From assembly GCA_958349535.1 (NCBI GenBank), contig CATWDJ010000008.1, positions 1-64,000 on the forward strand: a DNA stretch of 64,000 nt. The letters run 5' to 3'. Of the stretch, positions 43,574-53,287 are shown piece by piece. The notes beneath the pieces were generated by a model. The model was not told the DNA's origin. It saw nothing but the letters and a program-made list of their open reading frames with translations, and made no database searches. Within the stretch, counting starts at the first letter, position 1. Every line of letters starts with the position of its first letter. Both the position numbers and the translations under genes were made by a program. The DNA comes from Maccoyibacter sp900556645. Its GTDB lineage: Bacteria > Bacillota > Clostridia > Lachnospirales > Lachnospiraceae.

Positions 43574-44710
43574 CTATCTTTCGTTTTTGTAAAGATTGTT
43601 CACTTCTTCAATGACATGAGCCACATCTTCATCCTTCAAAGAATAGTACAGCGGCAGTCTTACCAAACGCTCGCTTTCTTTTGTGGTATATTTATCCTCT
43701 CCGTGAAATCTTCCATATTTCTGTCCTGCCGGAGCTGTATGTAACGGAATATAGTGGAATACCGCCTGTATTCCTTTGCTCTTTAGATAATCTATCAGCT
43801 GTGTACGTTCCTGTAAATCTTTTGCTTTGATATAAAACATATGAGCATTGTGCTTACAATGCTCCGGAATATATGGAAGTTCAATATGTCCCGCTTCTTT
43901 CAGATTTAAAAGACCATCCTGATACTGCTGCCAAATAGTTCTTCTTCTGTCATTAATCTCATCTGCTATCTCTAACTGTGCATACAGGTATGCTGCATTC
44001 AACTCACTTGGCAAATAAGAAGAACCTGCCTCTACCCATGTGTATTTATCAATCTGTCCCCGAAAAAATTTACTTCGGTTGGTTCCCTTTTCCCGGACTA
44101 TCTCTGCTTTCTCGATATTCTCCTCATCCCTGATTAAAAGAGCTCCACCCTCTCCCATGCTGTAATTCTTTGTCTCATGGAAGCTGTAGCATCCGTAATC
44201 TCCAATGGTTCCCAATGCCTGTCCCTTATATTCTGCCATAATTCCCTGAGCTGCATCCTCAATCACATACAGATTATGCTTTTTTGCAATCTCCATAATT
44301 TTGTCCATCTCGCAGGACACTCCAGCATAGTGAACCGGAACAATGGCTCTGGTCCGGTCTGTGATAGCATCTTCAATCAAATTCTCGTCTATATTCATGG
44401 TATCCGGTCTGATGTCCACAAAGACTGCTTTTGCTCCTCTTAGCACAAAAGCGTCTGCGGTAGAAACAAAGGTATAGGAAGGCATGATTACCTCATCCCC
44501 TTCTTTGATATCTGCCAGAATTGCCGCCAGTTCTGTAGCATGGGTACATGAAGTTGTCAACATTACCTTTTTGCTGCCGGTTTTCTCTTCCATCCATGCA
44601 TTACACTTTTTGGTATATTCTCCGTCTCCGCAAATTTTTTTATTCTCAATGGCTTTCCGTATATATGTCATTCCGTTTTCCACATATATGGGTTCATTAA
44701 AATTTATCAT
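43574..44710 (-). CDS. rffA: dTDP-4-amino-4,6-dideoxygalactose transaminase (RffA/WecE-like)
   Basis: This 378-residue PLP aminotransferase of the DegT family has motifs typical of WecE/RffA: TTSCTHATELAAI near residue 52, VPVHYAGVSCEMD near 124 and FHETKNYSMGEGGA with PLP lysine K181. It transfers an amino group from glutamate to C4 of dTDP-4-keto-6-deoxyglucose, giving dTDP-Fuc4N. RfbA and RfbB in the window make the substrate. No WecD acetyltransferase is adjacent; an ATP-grasp ligase is instead. Confidence 0.88.
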   Translation of the reverse strand: MINFNEPIYVENGMTYIRKAIENKKICGDGEYTKKCNAWMEEKTGSKKVMLTTSCTHATELAAILADIKEGDEVIMPSYTFVSTADAFVLRGAKAVFVDIRPDTMNIDENLIEDAITDRTRAIVPVHYAGVSCEMDKIMEIAKKHNLYVIEDAAQGIMAEYKGQALGTIGDYGCYSFHETKNYSMGEGGALLIRDEENIEKAEIVREKGTNRSKFFRGQIDKYTWVEAGSSYLPSELNAAYLYAQLEIADEINDRRRTIWQQYQDGLLNLKEAGHIELPYIPEHCKHNAHMFYIKAKDLQERTQLIDYLKSKGIQAVFHYIPLHTAPAGQKYGRFHGEDKYTTKESERLVRLPLYYSLKDEDVAHVIEEVNNLYKNER

Positions 44711-44755
44711 GGGTTCTTTTTTTCCTCCGTAGCCGTTCCAGTATTTATCTCTAAC

Positions 44756-47347
44756 TTAGTTATTATAGCTCGTTTTTCTTCTATTTGCAATAAATCCATA
44801 TAGCACCATTCCCGCAAGAATTGCGATTCCCACAAGGCTTATTACCATTCCTTCTTTTAAATATGGGATTTCATATCTGGCTTCAATTTCATGCTGTCCT
44901 GCTTCCAGTTCAATGCCCAAAAAACCATAATCTGCATTGAAGGTTTCTGTTTTCTTCCCATCTATATAGATACTCCAACCCTGCTGATCCGGAATTGCCA
45001 GCATCAGCAATCCTTTTTCTGTACTCTTTGTACTTCCTTTTAAGGTCGTATCATTTTCCAAACGGAAGCTTCCCACGTCACAGGTTCCCGGCGTCAGTTC
45101 TTCTTTTAACCGGTCTTTCTCTTTTACAATCAGATGGGTATTTAAAACTTCCTTCCGTCCCTCCTGCATTTCCTTATATTCCTGCTTGGTAATTGTTTTT
45201 TGATACCATTTTGCAACAGAGTCAGTATTGATATTCCGATAGATATAGACACTTCCCACCTGCTGCAATAACTCCATTCCTTCCTTCTCTATCGGCTCGT
45301 GAGTCAGCATATATTTTACATTTGCTATGCTCAAAGCCATTAAATCTTCTTTGCTGTTCAATCTGCAATAATTAATTGCCGGTTCAAAATAAGAACTTGG
45401 ATACAGGTGTTTATAATAAGCTTTTAAATTTCGGTTACAAGTACTGTTATAAATTGTTACAGTAGAATATTCCTCCACTAAAGAATCCGCAAATTCACTC
45501 CAATCAAAATATTCTTTTTCTACCCGGTAGAAAGTATCATCTATATCAGCAATGTACTCCAATGCCTCTATGGTATCATTAGAAATCTCTCCTGCCTCAA
45601 ATTTCAGGCGTTCTTCTCCTTTATTAAAAGTCACCCGTACATTGTTGGTAACATAGCTTTCCATCATCGTGGACGCTGCCAATAATACAGAAAAATAAAT
45701 CAAAGTACTCTTCAGAAACTGTTTTCTTATCCTTCCACAGATTAAAAGCAACAGGGTAAGACCAATGAATGTCGCATAGATGACACTATATCTCTTCATT
45801 CCGGTATCTGCAACCCGGTAAGAACAGAAAATAGCTCCGGCACTTAAAAGAATTCCAAATAAAAGTCCTGCAAAGCTAAAATCTTTGCCCGCTATGCAAT
45901 AATCCCACACAAAGGCAAACAGAAGTGCTGCCATAGGCATCAGTACAAAGGTATACCGATAAGCCGCGTAGGCAAATCCGTTAAATGCCATAGCCATCCC
46001 CGGATTCAATAAAAGCAAAAGTGCTGCTACCACAATCACACAGTAATAAACAAATTTCTTTTTTTCTTTCCGATGCTTTATCATATAGGCAAGAAACAGG
46101 CCTGCCAGCAAATAAATAAAAATGGTATAACAGAGATTCGGCATCTCATAATAATTCTGCCATCCCTCTACGCTGACATTGGTAATATATAATAAATTAT
46201 TGGACATCAGACGGCTAAAGGTCTGAGGAATTATCTGACTATCCGGAAGGGAAAATAAGGTTCCCAAAAAACGACTTATCAAAGAAGTCTCCGAATCCAA
46301 TCTGGAAGAACTTACCGTCAGATATTTTGCAGCCGGCAACAATACCACCGCCGACATCATCACCCCTGTTACAACAGACAGAATACAACGACCTGCCAAA
46401 CCCAACCGCTCTTTCCATGTATCTAATTCTCCCGGTGTAAAAATCCGAAACAGAAAATAGATAGCTGAAAAAGCCAGTATCATATATGTATTATAATAGC
46501 TGTAAAAAAGAGCTGCCGTGATTGCAACTGCCGACAGCACCTGCCATTTTATATTACGTTTGCGGATTAATTTTTCCAGACAGATGAGAATCAGCATCAC
46601 ATAAATAGAACCGGCTCCCAACAGATAATGCTGTCCCCACAGCATCAGATAGCCGTTAAATCCATAGAGATAACCGCCCATACAACATGCCTGCTCACTG
46701 AAACCGAAGATTTTCAAAAAGCTTCTTCCCAGCAATGCCGCTATGATAATTTTCAATATCTGTGCTGCCAACAGCAGATATTTTACTTTTTCTGCACCTA
46801 AAAGGACTCCACCGAAAATGATAAACAGTCCAAAAGGATCCAAGGTCTGTGAAATATTATTTAACAGACTTGTTCCCATACCATAATTCCAATTCCATAT
46901 AGAAAAGGACCCCTCCCGAATTCTATTCACACAGTTCAGATAATAGGGATAATATTGCTGATACGTGTCACTTCCGATATCTCCAAAGATATAATATCTG
47001 TTTCCCAACAGGAAATCCTGAAAAACGACTCCGATAGATGCCAACAGCACCAAAAAGAATACCAGACGTATCATCCATTCTTTTTTCCTGCCGTTCTCCA
47101 TAGAAAAAATCTTACGCACAAGACAAACTGCTGCAAAAATCAATATAGTAACTAACAGAATCGCTTTCCAATAATATCTTCCATAGGCAATGAAATTTCC
47201 GGGGAAATTCTGCAAAAAATGTTTTCCGCCCAAATACTCCGCATTCCACAGGGTATAGAAGCAGGTAAGTATCAGTAAAATACCCAAAAATTCCACAGCT
47301 CCCCTTATCCAAATTTTCGGTTCTATCTTTTTCTTTGACATATCCAC
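44756..47347 (-). CDS. YfhO-family membrane glycosyltransferase (GT-C)
   Basis: The 863-residue protein has about thirteen hydrophobic segments in the first 560 residues, an outer domain, and a final membrane helix. The first loop GDIGSDTYQQYYPYY and the later YGFNGYLMLWGQHY are hallmarks of YfhO. In Bacillus and Listeria, YfhO-type enzymes move a sugar from undecaprenyl phosphate to lipoteichoic acid, working with CsbB and a small flippase. Here an ArnC/CsbB-like gene and a small flippase pair are close by. The start is either a GTG at 47347 with GGAGG or an ATG at 47341; both are plausible. Confidence 0.88.
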   Translation of the reverse strand: MDMSKKKIEPKIWIRGAVEFLGILLILTCFYTLWNAEYLGGKHFLQNFPGNFIAYGRYYWKAILLVTILIFAAVCLVRKIFSMENGRKKEWMIRLVFFLVLLASIGVVFQDFLLGNRYYIFGDIGSDTYQQYYPYYLNCVNRIREGSFSIWNWNYGMGTSLLNNISQTLDPFGLFIIFGGVLLGAEKVKYLLLAAQILKIIIAALLGRSFLKIFGFSEQACCMGGYLYGFNGYLMLWGQHYLLGAGSIYVMLILICLEKLIRKRNIKWQVLSAVAITAALFYSYYNTYMILAFSAIYFLFRIFTPGELDTWKERLGLAGRCILSVVTGVMMSAVVLLPAAKYLTVSSSRLDSETSLISRFLGTLFSLPDSQIIPQTFSRLMSNNLLYITNVSVEGWQNYYEMPNLCYTIFIYLLAGLFLAYMIKHRKEKKKFVYYCVIVVAALLLLLNPGMAMAFNGFAYAAYRYTFVLMPMAALLFAFVWDYCIAGKDFSFAGLLFGILLSAGAIFCSYRVADTGMKRYSVIYATFIGLTLLLLICGRIRKQFLKSTLIYFSVLLAASTMMESYVTNNVRVTFNKGEERLKFEAGEISNDTIEALEYIADIDDTFYRVEKEYFDWSEFADSLVEEYSTVTIYNSTCNRNLKAYYKHLYPSSYFEPAINYCRLNSKEDLMALSIANVKYMLTHEPIEKEGMELLQQVGSVYIYRNINTDSVAKWYQKTITKQEYKEMQEGRKEVLNTHLIVKEKDRLKEELTPGTCDVGSFRLENDTTLKGSTKSTEKGLLMLAIPDQQGWSIYIDGKKTETFNADYGFLGIELEAGQHEIEARYEIPYLKEGMVISLVGIAILAGMVLYGFIANRRKTSYNN

Positions 47348-47348
47348 C

Positions 47349-48773
47349 TTATTTTCCTCCCGCTTTCAAATCCATTAAAAATTCCCGTATACGTTTGAAT
47401 TCAAAAACAAATAGTACAATGGTAATTCCTACCAGTAATCCATAACGTATCAACAAACGGTCTACCAACAGTGTAGCTGTTACCGTATATACAATGACAC
47501 CCAGAATTGCCGCCAGCATACTTTTCATTTTATAAGTCTTTCTGGCACCGAATTTCATGCTGAAGGCTCCGTTCAGCACCATCAGAACAAAATAACTGAA
47601 CACTGTGGAATATGCCGCAGCGATACTACCGATTCGTGGTATCAGCAGATAATTCAATACGACATTGCAGGCACAGGCAATAGTGGAAAACAGTGCAATC
47701 CATTTTGGTTTCTTGTAATAATATTCAATATCATAAAAGAACAGATATATAATCTGGAAAAACATTCCCACCACCAAAGGCGGCACAATATAGATACACG
47801 GCAAGTATTCCTTCGTCAAAAATATCCGTATCAGTTCCGGGGATACCGTTACCAATCCGATGGTCAGATAGGTACTAATCAACACCATAATTCCCGAATT
47901 ATTCCGCACCGTTTCCCTGTCTTTCTCTTCCAGTCTTCGATACACCCACGGCGACCATGTTGCCATAATCTGGGACATAACGGTAAATGCCAAAAAACCT
48001 ATGGTATGTGCCATACTGTAAATTCCCGAATCCGTTCCCCCACAGAAATAAGTAATCATAATTAAATCACACTGAGTCAGCACCATCTGGGAAAGCATAT
48101 GAGGAATGATGGGAATAGAAAAATTCAAGGTTCTCTGAATATATTTCTTTTGAAATTTTTTTCGATTTCCCAAAAAAAGCCAGCAAAAAACACAAAGCGT
48201 TACCAACACATACATAAAATCCAGACCCAGAACTCTTCCGATGTATTTGTGCTTTGGCATAACAAAAGACAGTACCACCGCAAGCACCTGTGAGACAGGT
48301 CCCGTACACAGTACTATCGTAGATACGATTTTATATTTATTGTGAAAAACACAATAGTTATAACCAATGGTATAAACTGCAATGGACAGCATACTGAAAA
48401 AAAGCCAATAGAACAGAAACTCATCCAAAGACAACAGCTTCTGCATTGGCGTCTTAATCAAACGGCATACAAAAAAAGAAATGATTACCGTAAAGATACA
48501 AAAAATCGTAATACTATTGATATAATCCTTTTTCTCGTTAGGATATTCCAGCATGGCACGGTGTACATAGGTGTAAACCGAGCAGGTTACAATCAATACC
48601 AGAATGTTTCTTGTGGACAAAAAGGTACTGGCAATTCCCAAATCTTGTGCCGATATTACCCGGGTAATAATCGGAATCATAATCATTCCCACAATCAGGG
48701 ATATCACATTGGCGATGGTGTTGAATACTGCCGTCCTCGCCGTCTGGCGGCTGTCCTCCTGTTTATCTATCAT
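47349..48773 (-). CDS. Wzx-type polysaccharide flippase (MOP superfamily)
   Basis: This 474-residue protein has about fourteen hydrophobic segments. The N-terminus has FNTIANVISLIVGMIMIPIITRV and, a little later, a segment LGIASTFLSTRNIL, which match polysaccharide biosynthesis flippases. It moves lipid-diphosphate-linked oligosaccharides outward. It is the second Wzx in the window and belongs to block A. Confidence 0.87.
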   Translation of the reverse strand: MIDKQEDSRQTARTAVFNTIANVISLIVGMIMIPIITRVISAQDLGIASTFLSTRNILVLIVTCSVYTYVHRAMLEYPNEKKDYINSITIFCIFTVIISFFVCRLIKTPMQKLLSLDEFLFYWLFFSMLSIAVYTIGYNYCVFHNKYKIVSTIVLCTGPVSQVLAVVLSFVMPKHKYIGRVLGLDFMYVLVTLCVFCWLFLGNRKKFQKKYIQRTLNFSIPIIPHMLSQMVLTQCDLIMITYFCGGTDSGIYSMAHTIGFLAFTVMSQIMATWSPWVYRRLEEKDRETVRNNSGIMVLISTYLTIGLVTVSPELIRIFLTKEYLPCIYIVPPLVVGMFFQIIYLFFYDIEYYYKKPKWIALFSTIACACNVVLNYLLIPRIGSIAAAYSTVFSYFVLMVLNGAFSMKFGARKTYKMKSMLAAILGVIVYTVTATLLVDRLLIRYGLLVGITIVLFVFEFKRIREFLMDLKAGGK

Positions 48774-48782
48774 AAATCTTTC

Positions 48783-49703
48783 CTATATCTTTCCTATCAA
48801 AAATAACACTCTTAAAGCCACCTCTCCCGGTACTCGGGAACGCAGTCTTCCGGGATAAAATACCTTTTGGCACCAGTTTTTTATCCCTCCCTGCTGTTTC
48901 ACAAAAATAGAAATCAGCTTTCTGTCCTGTTCTGTCAGCTCTTTTCGGAAGGTCTGATAAAAATATGCCAAATGTCTCTTTGCCTCAACGGCAACATCCG
49001 ATAGAAGTTCATCTTTGATAAAATGCACAAGAAGGTTTTTATTTCCTGCATCCTCCGCAGTAACCGCCTCCTCATGGCGGATATGTCTGGCCGTGCTTCT
49101 GGGATCATAAATAACGGTTCCAAAACAGACAGCGGCACGAATCAGCCATCGGTCATGCATCTCTGTCCCCGGATTTACCTGCAAGATAAACCGTTGGCGA
49201 ATAGTTTCATCAAATACAATGGTAAAGCCGGAACCCGGGGTATGATACAGAACCTCTTTTAGCTCTATAGGGTCTTTCTGCGGCGGAAAATGCCGGATAA
49301 ATTGTCCGTCCTCTGTATAGTAATCGTAAGAAGAAAGATAGAGCTTTCCCTCTTTCTTTACCGCTTCCAGTTTTTCTACTGCCCATTGAATCTTCTGCGG
49401 CTCCCAATAGTCATCCTGATCGCAAAAGGCATAATAATCAGCCTTCTCACAATCCCAGATAATCCGGTAAAAGCTACCGGGACATTTCAGATTTTCGCCA
49501 CCGTTTTCCAGCAGGATTATCTTATCTGGATATTTCTCTGCATATTCCTGCACAATGGAAACCGTTCCGTCTTTGGAACCATCATCTCTGACAACGATCT
49601 GAATATTGTCATAGGTCTGCTTTAACAGACTGTCCATCTGCACCCGTATATGTTTTTCTCCATTGTATACAGCCATTGCTATACAAACTTTTGGATTTGA
49701 CAT
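48783..49703 (-). CDS. GT2 family glycosyltransferase
   Basis: The protein has about 306 residues, starting CIAMAVYNGEKHIRVQMDSL, with VVRDDGSKDGTV and the metal motif AFCDQDDYWEP. I choose the ATG at 49703 because AAGGAG sits 6 bases before it and it follows the previous stop by 10 bases; a start at 49769 would add 22 residues inside the upstream gene. It is related to the GT2 at 55.0-55.9 kb. Rhamnosyl- or galactosyltransferases often look like this, but the sugar is not certain. Confidence 0.87.
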   Translation of the reverse strand: MSNPKVCIAMAVYNGEKHIRVQMDSLLKQTYDNIQIVVRDDGSKDGTVSIVQEYAEKYPDKIILLENGGENLKCPGSFYRIIWDCEKADYYAFCDQDDYWEPQKIQWAVEKLEAVKKEGKLYLSSYDYYTEDGQFIRHFPPQKDPIELKEVLYHTPGSGFTIVFDETIRQRFILQVNPGTEMHDRWLIRAAVCFGTVIYDPRSTARHIRHEEAVTAEDAGNKNLLVHFIKDELLSDVAVEAKRHLAYFYQTFRKELTEQDRKLISIFVKQQGGIKNWCQKVFYPGRLRSRVPGEVALRVLFLIGKI

Positions 49704-49713
49704 GTTTCTCTCC

Positions 49714-52230
49714 TTACTGATATACCGCCTGATAGATATAGGCATTTTTGTTGTGGTACAACTTCTCAAAATGCACGCTGTCCGTATCCGTCAGCTTTTT
49801 ATTGGAATACAGGTATGTGATATCCAATTTTTCCAAATCATTCTTTGACAGACTCAAGTCTATAACGTCTGCCTGACGTAATGACATACTGGTATTCTTT
49901 TCATTCAGGGTCACAACGATATGAGCGTAACGGTTATAAACCTCTTCCTGTTCTCCCGTCGGATCTAACTTTTCCCAAAGCTTCATATTCGGTACATAAT
50001 TTACGGAATTTACCGTAGGTGCCCCACAAGCAATCAAAAAGTTTCCTGACACTCCGCTCTTATCCACCGCCAGCCATCTTGCCTCAGGATTTTCTTCCGC
50101 CAGCTTCTGAATTTCCTTTGCCACCGGTTTGCTGTAAATGGCATCCAAACCGCACATCAACGGATTGACTAATAATCCACTGACAATCATTCCTACACTG
50201 GCTATCACCATGGCAGTCTTTTTCAATCCCTGTTTCACATCTGCAATAATCGGCACAAACACCACAAATACAGCTATGGCTACTACCAGATAATATTTAA
50301 AATCCATAAACTCTGACTCTGTCATCTGGGTATATGCCAAGGTTCCTACCAATACAAGTCCGGTCACAACCGCTGCAATCCACGGTTTTATTTTTGCTTT
50401 TTCTTCGTATCTTCCAAGGACTACCAAGAGCAGCAAAATCATAAGATAACCCAAAATATCCGCCACTCTTCCCGGGAAACTGTAAGTCAGCAATAATACC
50501 TTTGCAATTCCGTGAGGGAGCGGGAAGATACAGTACAATCCCAATATGGTAGCTGCCGCCATCAAAAGTCCTGTCAAAAGGTCTTTCTTTTTATTTTTAA
50601 AAAATACTACCAACGCCAAAAGATACGGAATCGGGAACAGGGTTACAAAACAGCCTGCTTCACTTGGGTTTCCGTAAGAACTAAACGGCATCCAGAAATT
50701 ATAAATGTATCCCAACAGACGGTTTAAGCTAAATCCGCCATAGCTTACTCTAGTTCCCGGATAAACCGTATTCATGATGTCCGTAAGGTATTCCGCATCA
50801 TTTTTCAGATAAACACCGATAATGCTTACCATAAACACGACACAGACCGCCCCGATACCCCAGTCTTTCCATTTATACTCTTTCAATTTCTCCCGGTTGT
50901 CCACCAGCATCCATATTAAAATGCACAAATATACATAACCTGCCGGAACCTGCCAAGCCGGATAGAGATTTACCACAAAGGCTGCCGCAAATATAGCAGT
51001 TCCCACTCCACAGAGTGCTTTTTTCCACCGTTTTTCCGTAACCAGAAAATAATAGAAGCATACCAATGCTGCCTGTCCCGTCAAAAGCCAGTTTACCGTA
51101 GACCACCACATATTATAGCTGGAGAACCAAATCAGAGAACCTCCCAGCAATGCCAGTAACGGTTTTCTCTTGGTTAAAATCAAACACAGTTCAAAGGAGA
51201 AGAAAAATCCAAAGATCATATTAAAACACCACATAAATGAAGTGCCGTATTCTGATCCAAAGAGATAATATCCCCAACTGGAAGGCTGTGCCAAAGCAGA
51301 ATAGCTGCGATACAAGCCTGACGCCGAAAGATTCGTGGTTTTTTCTGCTCTTACAATACTGTTATACTCGCCGTAATTACTATACTCTGCCGAAAGGAGT
51401 CTCGACAGGGATACCATCCACTCATCGCTTCGAATGGCAAGGGGATCTCCTGCCACAGGTGATGCATACTGAGAACCTTCCTCCGTTTCAATGTATACAT
51501 CATACTCTGCCATAGAGGAAAAGTTGTATTTGTTGGCTACCATAAATACAAAAATACCTAAGGCCACCCATACTCTCTTTTCAAAAATCCACTGATACAT
51601 TTTTCGGATGTCCACAAAACAGTGAAGTCCCAAAAATGCAAACAATATAATCACCAAGCTGCTGCGATGAAGCTTCATTCCCAGTGTATCTGTCTTTTCA
51701 TAAGAATAGACGGTATCAAATACCAAATCCGCTCCCTGTTCTTCCCCATTGATATACAGGGCTCCTTCCGGGTACTTATCTGTTCCTGTATGCCACAGTG
51801 TAAAGTGGCTAAAGAAAACCTTCATATCCGCAGATACTACCACTCTGTAACGATGAGGCTCAGACACCTCTACCGGTTCATCAAAAATAAAATAATTGGT
51901 TTTATCGTTTTTAATTTCTTTTCCGTCATAATCCTTTTCCAGAAGCTTCTGATTGGTTTCGTCATCATACAATTCTAAATGTATGGTACCAAACATTTCC
52001 CGGTCATAGTTCGCTGCCAAAAGTGCAATTCCCTGAAAGTCTTTTTCTTCTTCAAAGGTTTGGGCAATCTCCACCTTGCCGTCTATCTCACCAACATTCT
52101 GTCCGGCTCCCTTTAGTTTATGGTCACTGGTTTCGGCACGAACCCCCTCCTGCTGGCTGATATTCCACACACAACCTGCCATAATTATCATCAGGAGTAC
52201 AAACACAACAATCTTAATCTTCTTTTTCAT
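49714..52230 (-). CDS. Large polytopic membrane protein, probable GT-C glycosyltransferase
   Basis: The 838-residue protein has an N-terminal membrane helix, an outer beta-rich domain (about residues 40-190), about twelve further hydrophobic segments, and a soluble C-terminal domain ending in EKLYHNKNAYIYQAVYQ. The second part of the fold (MVSLSRLLSAEYSNYGEY, then FSSYNMWWSTVNWLL) recalls YfhO/DUF7657-like GT-C proteins. The ATG at 52230 is the likely start; a TTG at 52245 is the alternative. It overlaps the DUF2304 gene by 17 bases and forms a unit with it and a DPM1-like GT2. A glycosyltransferase role is inferred from fold and context. Confidence 0.7.
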   Translation of the reverse strand: MKKKIKIVVFVLLMIIMAGCVWNISQQEGVRAETSDHKLKGAGQNVGEIDGKVEIAQTFEEEKDFQGIALLAANYDREMFGTIHLELYDDETNQKLLEKDYDGKEIKNDKTNYFIFDEPVEVSEPHRYRVVVSADMKVFFSHFTLWHTGTDKYPEGALYINGEEQGADLVFDTVYSYEKTDTLGMKLHRSSLVIILFAFLGLHCFVDIRKMYQWIFEKRVWVALGIFVFMVANKYNFSSMAEYDVYIETEEGSQYASPVAGDPLAIRSDEWMVSLSRLLSAEYSNYGEYNSIVRAEKTTNLSASGLYRSYSALAQPSSWGYYLFGSEYGTSFMWCFNMIFGFFFSFELCLILTKRKPLLALLGGSLIWFSSYNMWWSTVNWLLTGQAALVCFYYFLVTEKRWKKALCGVGTAIFAAAFVVNLYPAWQVPAGYVYLCILIWMLVDNREKLKEYKWKDWGIGAVCVVFMVSIIGVYLKNDAEYLTDIMNTVYPGTRVSYGGFSLNRLLGYIYNFWMPFSSYGNPSEAGCFVTLFPIPYLLALVVFFKNKKKDLLTGLLMAAATILGLYCIFPLPHGIAKVLLLTYSFPGRVADILGYLMILLLLVVLGRYEEKAKIKPWIAAVVTGLVLVGTLAYTQMTESEFMDFKYYLVVAIAVFVVFVPIIADVKQGLKKTAMVIASVGMIVSGLLVNPLMCGLDAIYSKPVAKEIQKLAEENPEARWLAVDKSGVSGNFLIACGAPTVNSVNYVPNMKLWEKLDPTGEQEEVYNRYAHIVVTLNEKNTSMSLRQADVIDLSLSKNDLEKLDITYLYSNKKLTDTDSVHFEKLYHNKNAYIYQAVYQ

Positions 52231-52573
52231 TTTCCAATTCCTCAATCTTTTTCTGCATAATTGCCATTTCCTGCGTCAACCGCTTTACTTTGTGTACCAA
52301 ATCCGAAATGGTCTTTGTCAATCCGAAAATGATAATCAGAGAAAAGCAAAATCCCAGAAAAAACAGCATATTAATCGGCAATTCAATTCCCATGAACCGT
52401 GTAATTGCCCCTAAAAGCTGTGGACAAAAATCTAAAATTGCGATACAGACCCCTACGATAATCCAAATCAGACCATACCGCAAATCCAGCTTGTTTTTTC
52501 TGACCATATTACAGACTTCCAGTACACACAATATGGCAGCAATTCCTATAATAAGCTGTAACTTTAAGCTCAT
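52214..52573 (-). CDS. DUF2304 family small membrane protein
   Basis: This 119-residue protein has three hydrophobic segments and a coiled, charged C-terminus (VHKVKRLTQEMAIMQKKIEELE), which fits DUF2304. Members often lie beside DPM1-like GT2 genes and are thought to assist lipid-linked sugar transfer or transport. That is the case here: the GT2 is 12 bases upstream. Confidence 0.83.
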   Translation of the reverse strand: MSLKLQLIIGIAAILCVLEVCNMVRKNKLDLRYGLIWIIVGVCIAILDFCPQLLGAITRFMGIELPINMLFFLGFCFSLIIIFGLTKTISDLVHKVKRLTQEMAIMQKKIEELENEKED

Positions 52574-52585
52574 AGCCTGTCCTCC

Positions 52586-53278
52586 TTATCCTCTTACCGC
52601 AGCAATCAATATGGCAATGCTGACTTTTATCATATAGTAAACCGCCTTTACCGGAGAAATGGAGGATACTCCTTCTTCTCTGGCATTCATGGTTACCGGC
52701 AATTCTTTTACCTTTTTTTTCTTCTTCAGAAGTGTCACTACACTTTCCGGTTCCGGGTAATCCTTTGGATAATCCTCTGCAAACAGGGCTATGGTTTCTG
52801 CATTGACCATCCGCATTCCTGAAGTTGGATCTGTAATGGTTGCCCCCGTCACCAGTTTGATCAATCCGGTAAAATACTTAATACCCATTCTTCTGGCACC
52901 GGAGGATTGGAATCCCTGTTTTTGGATATAACGTGAACCTATCAGCATGTCCAACTTTTCGCTCTCCAACTTTTCTGCCATCTCTTCCAGGTATGCGGCA
53001 TTGTGCTGACCGTCCCCATCAAACTGTACCGCCAAATCATATCCGTTCCGTGCCGCATAGAGATAGCCGGTCTGCACACCGCCTCCGATTCCCATATTGC
53101 ACGGAAGATTCAGCACCGGATAGCCCTGTTCCAGACAAATCTTTAATGTATTGTCCTTGGAACAGTCGTTGACTACCACATAGTCAAAGCTGGGTGCATG
53201 CTTTTGTATATCCGTTACGGTCTTTATAATATTTCCCTCTTCATTGTAAGCCGGGATAATTACCAGTCTCTTACTCAT
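52586..53278 (-). CDS. GT2 glycosyltransferase, polyprenyl-phosphate mannose synthase-like
   Basis: This 230-residue protein has LVIIPAYNEEGNIIKTV, VVNDCSKDNT, CNMGIGGGVQTGYLYA and the metal motif AVQFDGDGQHNAAY, the DPM1-type set. A single hydrophobic segment lies at the C-terminus. It probably makes an undecaprenyl-phosphate sugar for the large GT-C-like protein encoded next. It is in one operon with DUF2304. Confidence 0.86.
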   Translation of the reverse strand: MSKRLVIIPAYNEEGNIIKTVTDIQKHAPSFDYVVVNDCSKDNTLKICLEQGYPVLNLPCNMGIGGGVQTGYLYAARNGYDLAVQFDGDGQHNAAYLEEMAEKLESEKLDMLIGSRYIQKQGFQSSGARRMGIKYFTGLIKLVTGATITDPTSGMRMVNAETIALFAEDYPKDYPEPESVVTLLKKKKKVKELPVTMNAREEGVSSISPVKAVYYMIKVSIAILIAAVRG

Positions 53279-53287
53279 CTGTTGCTC

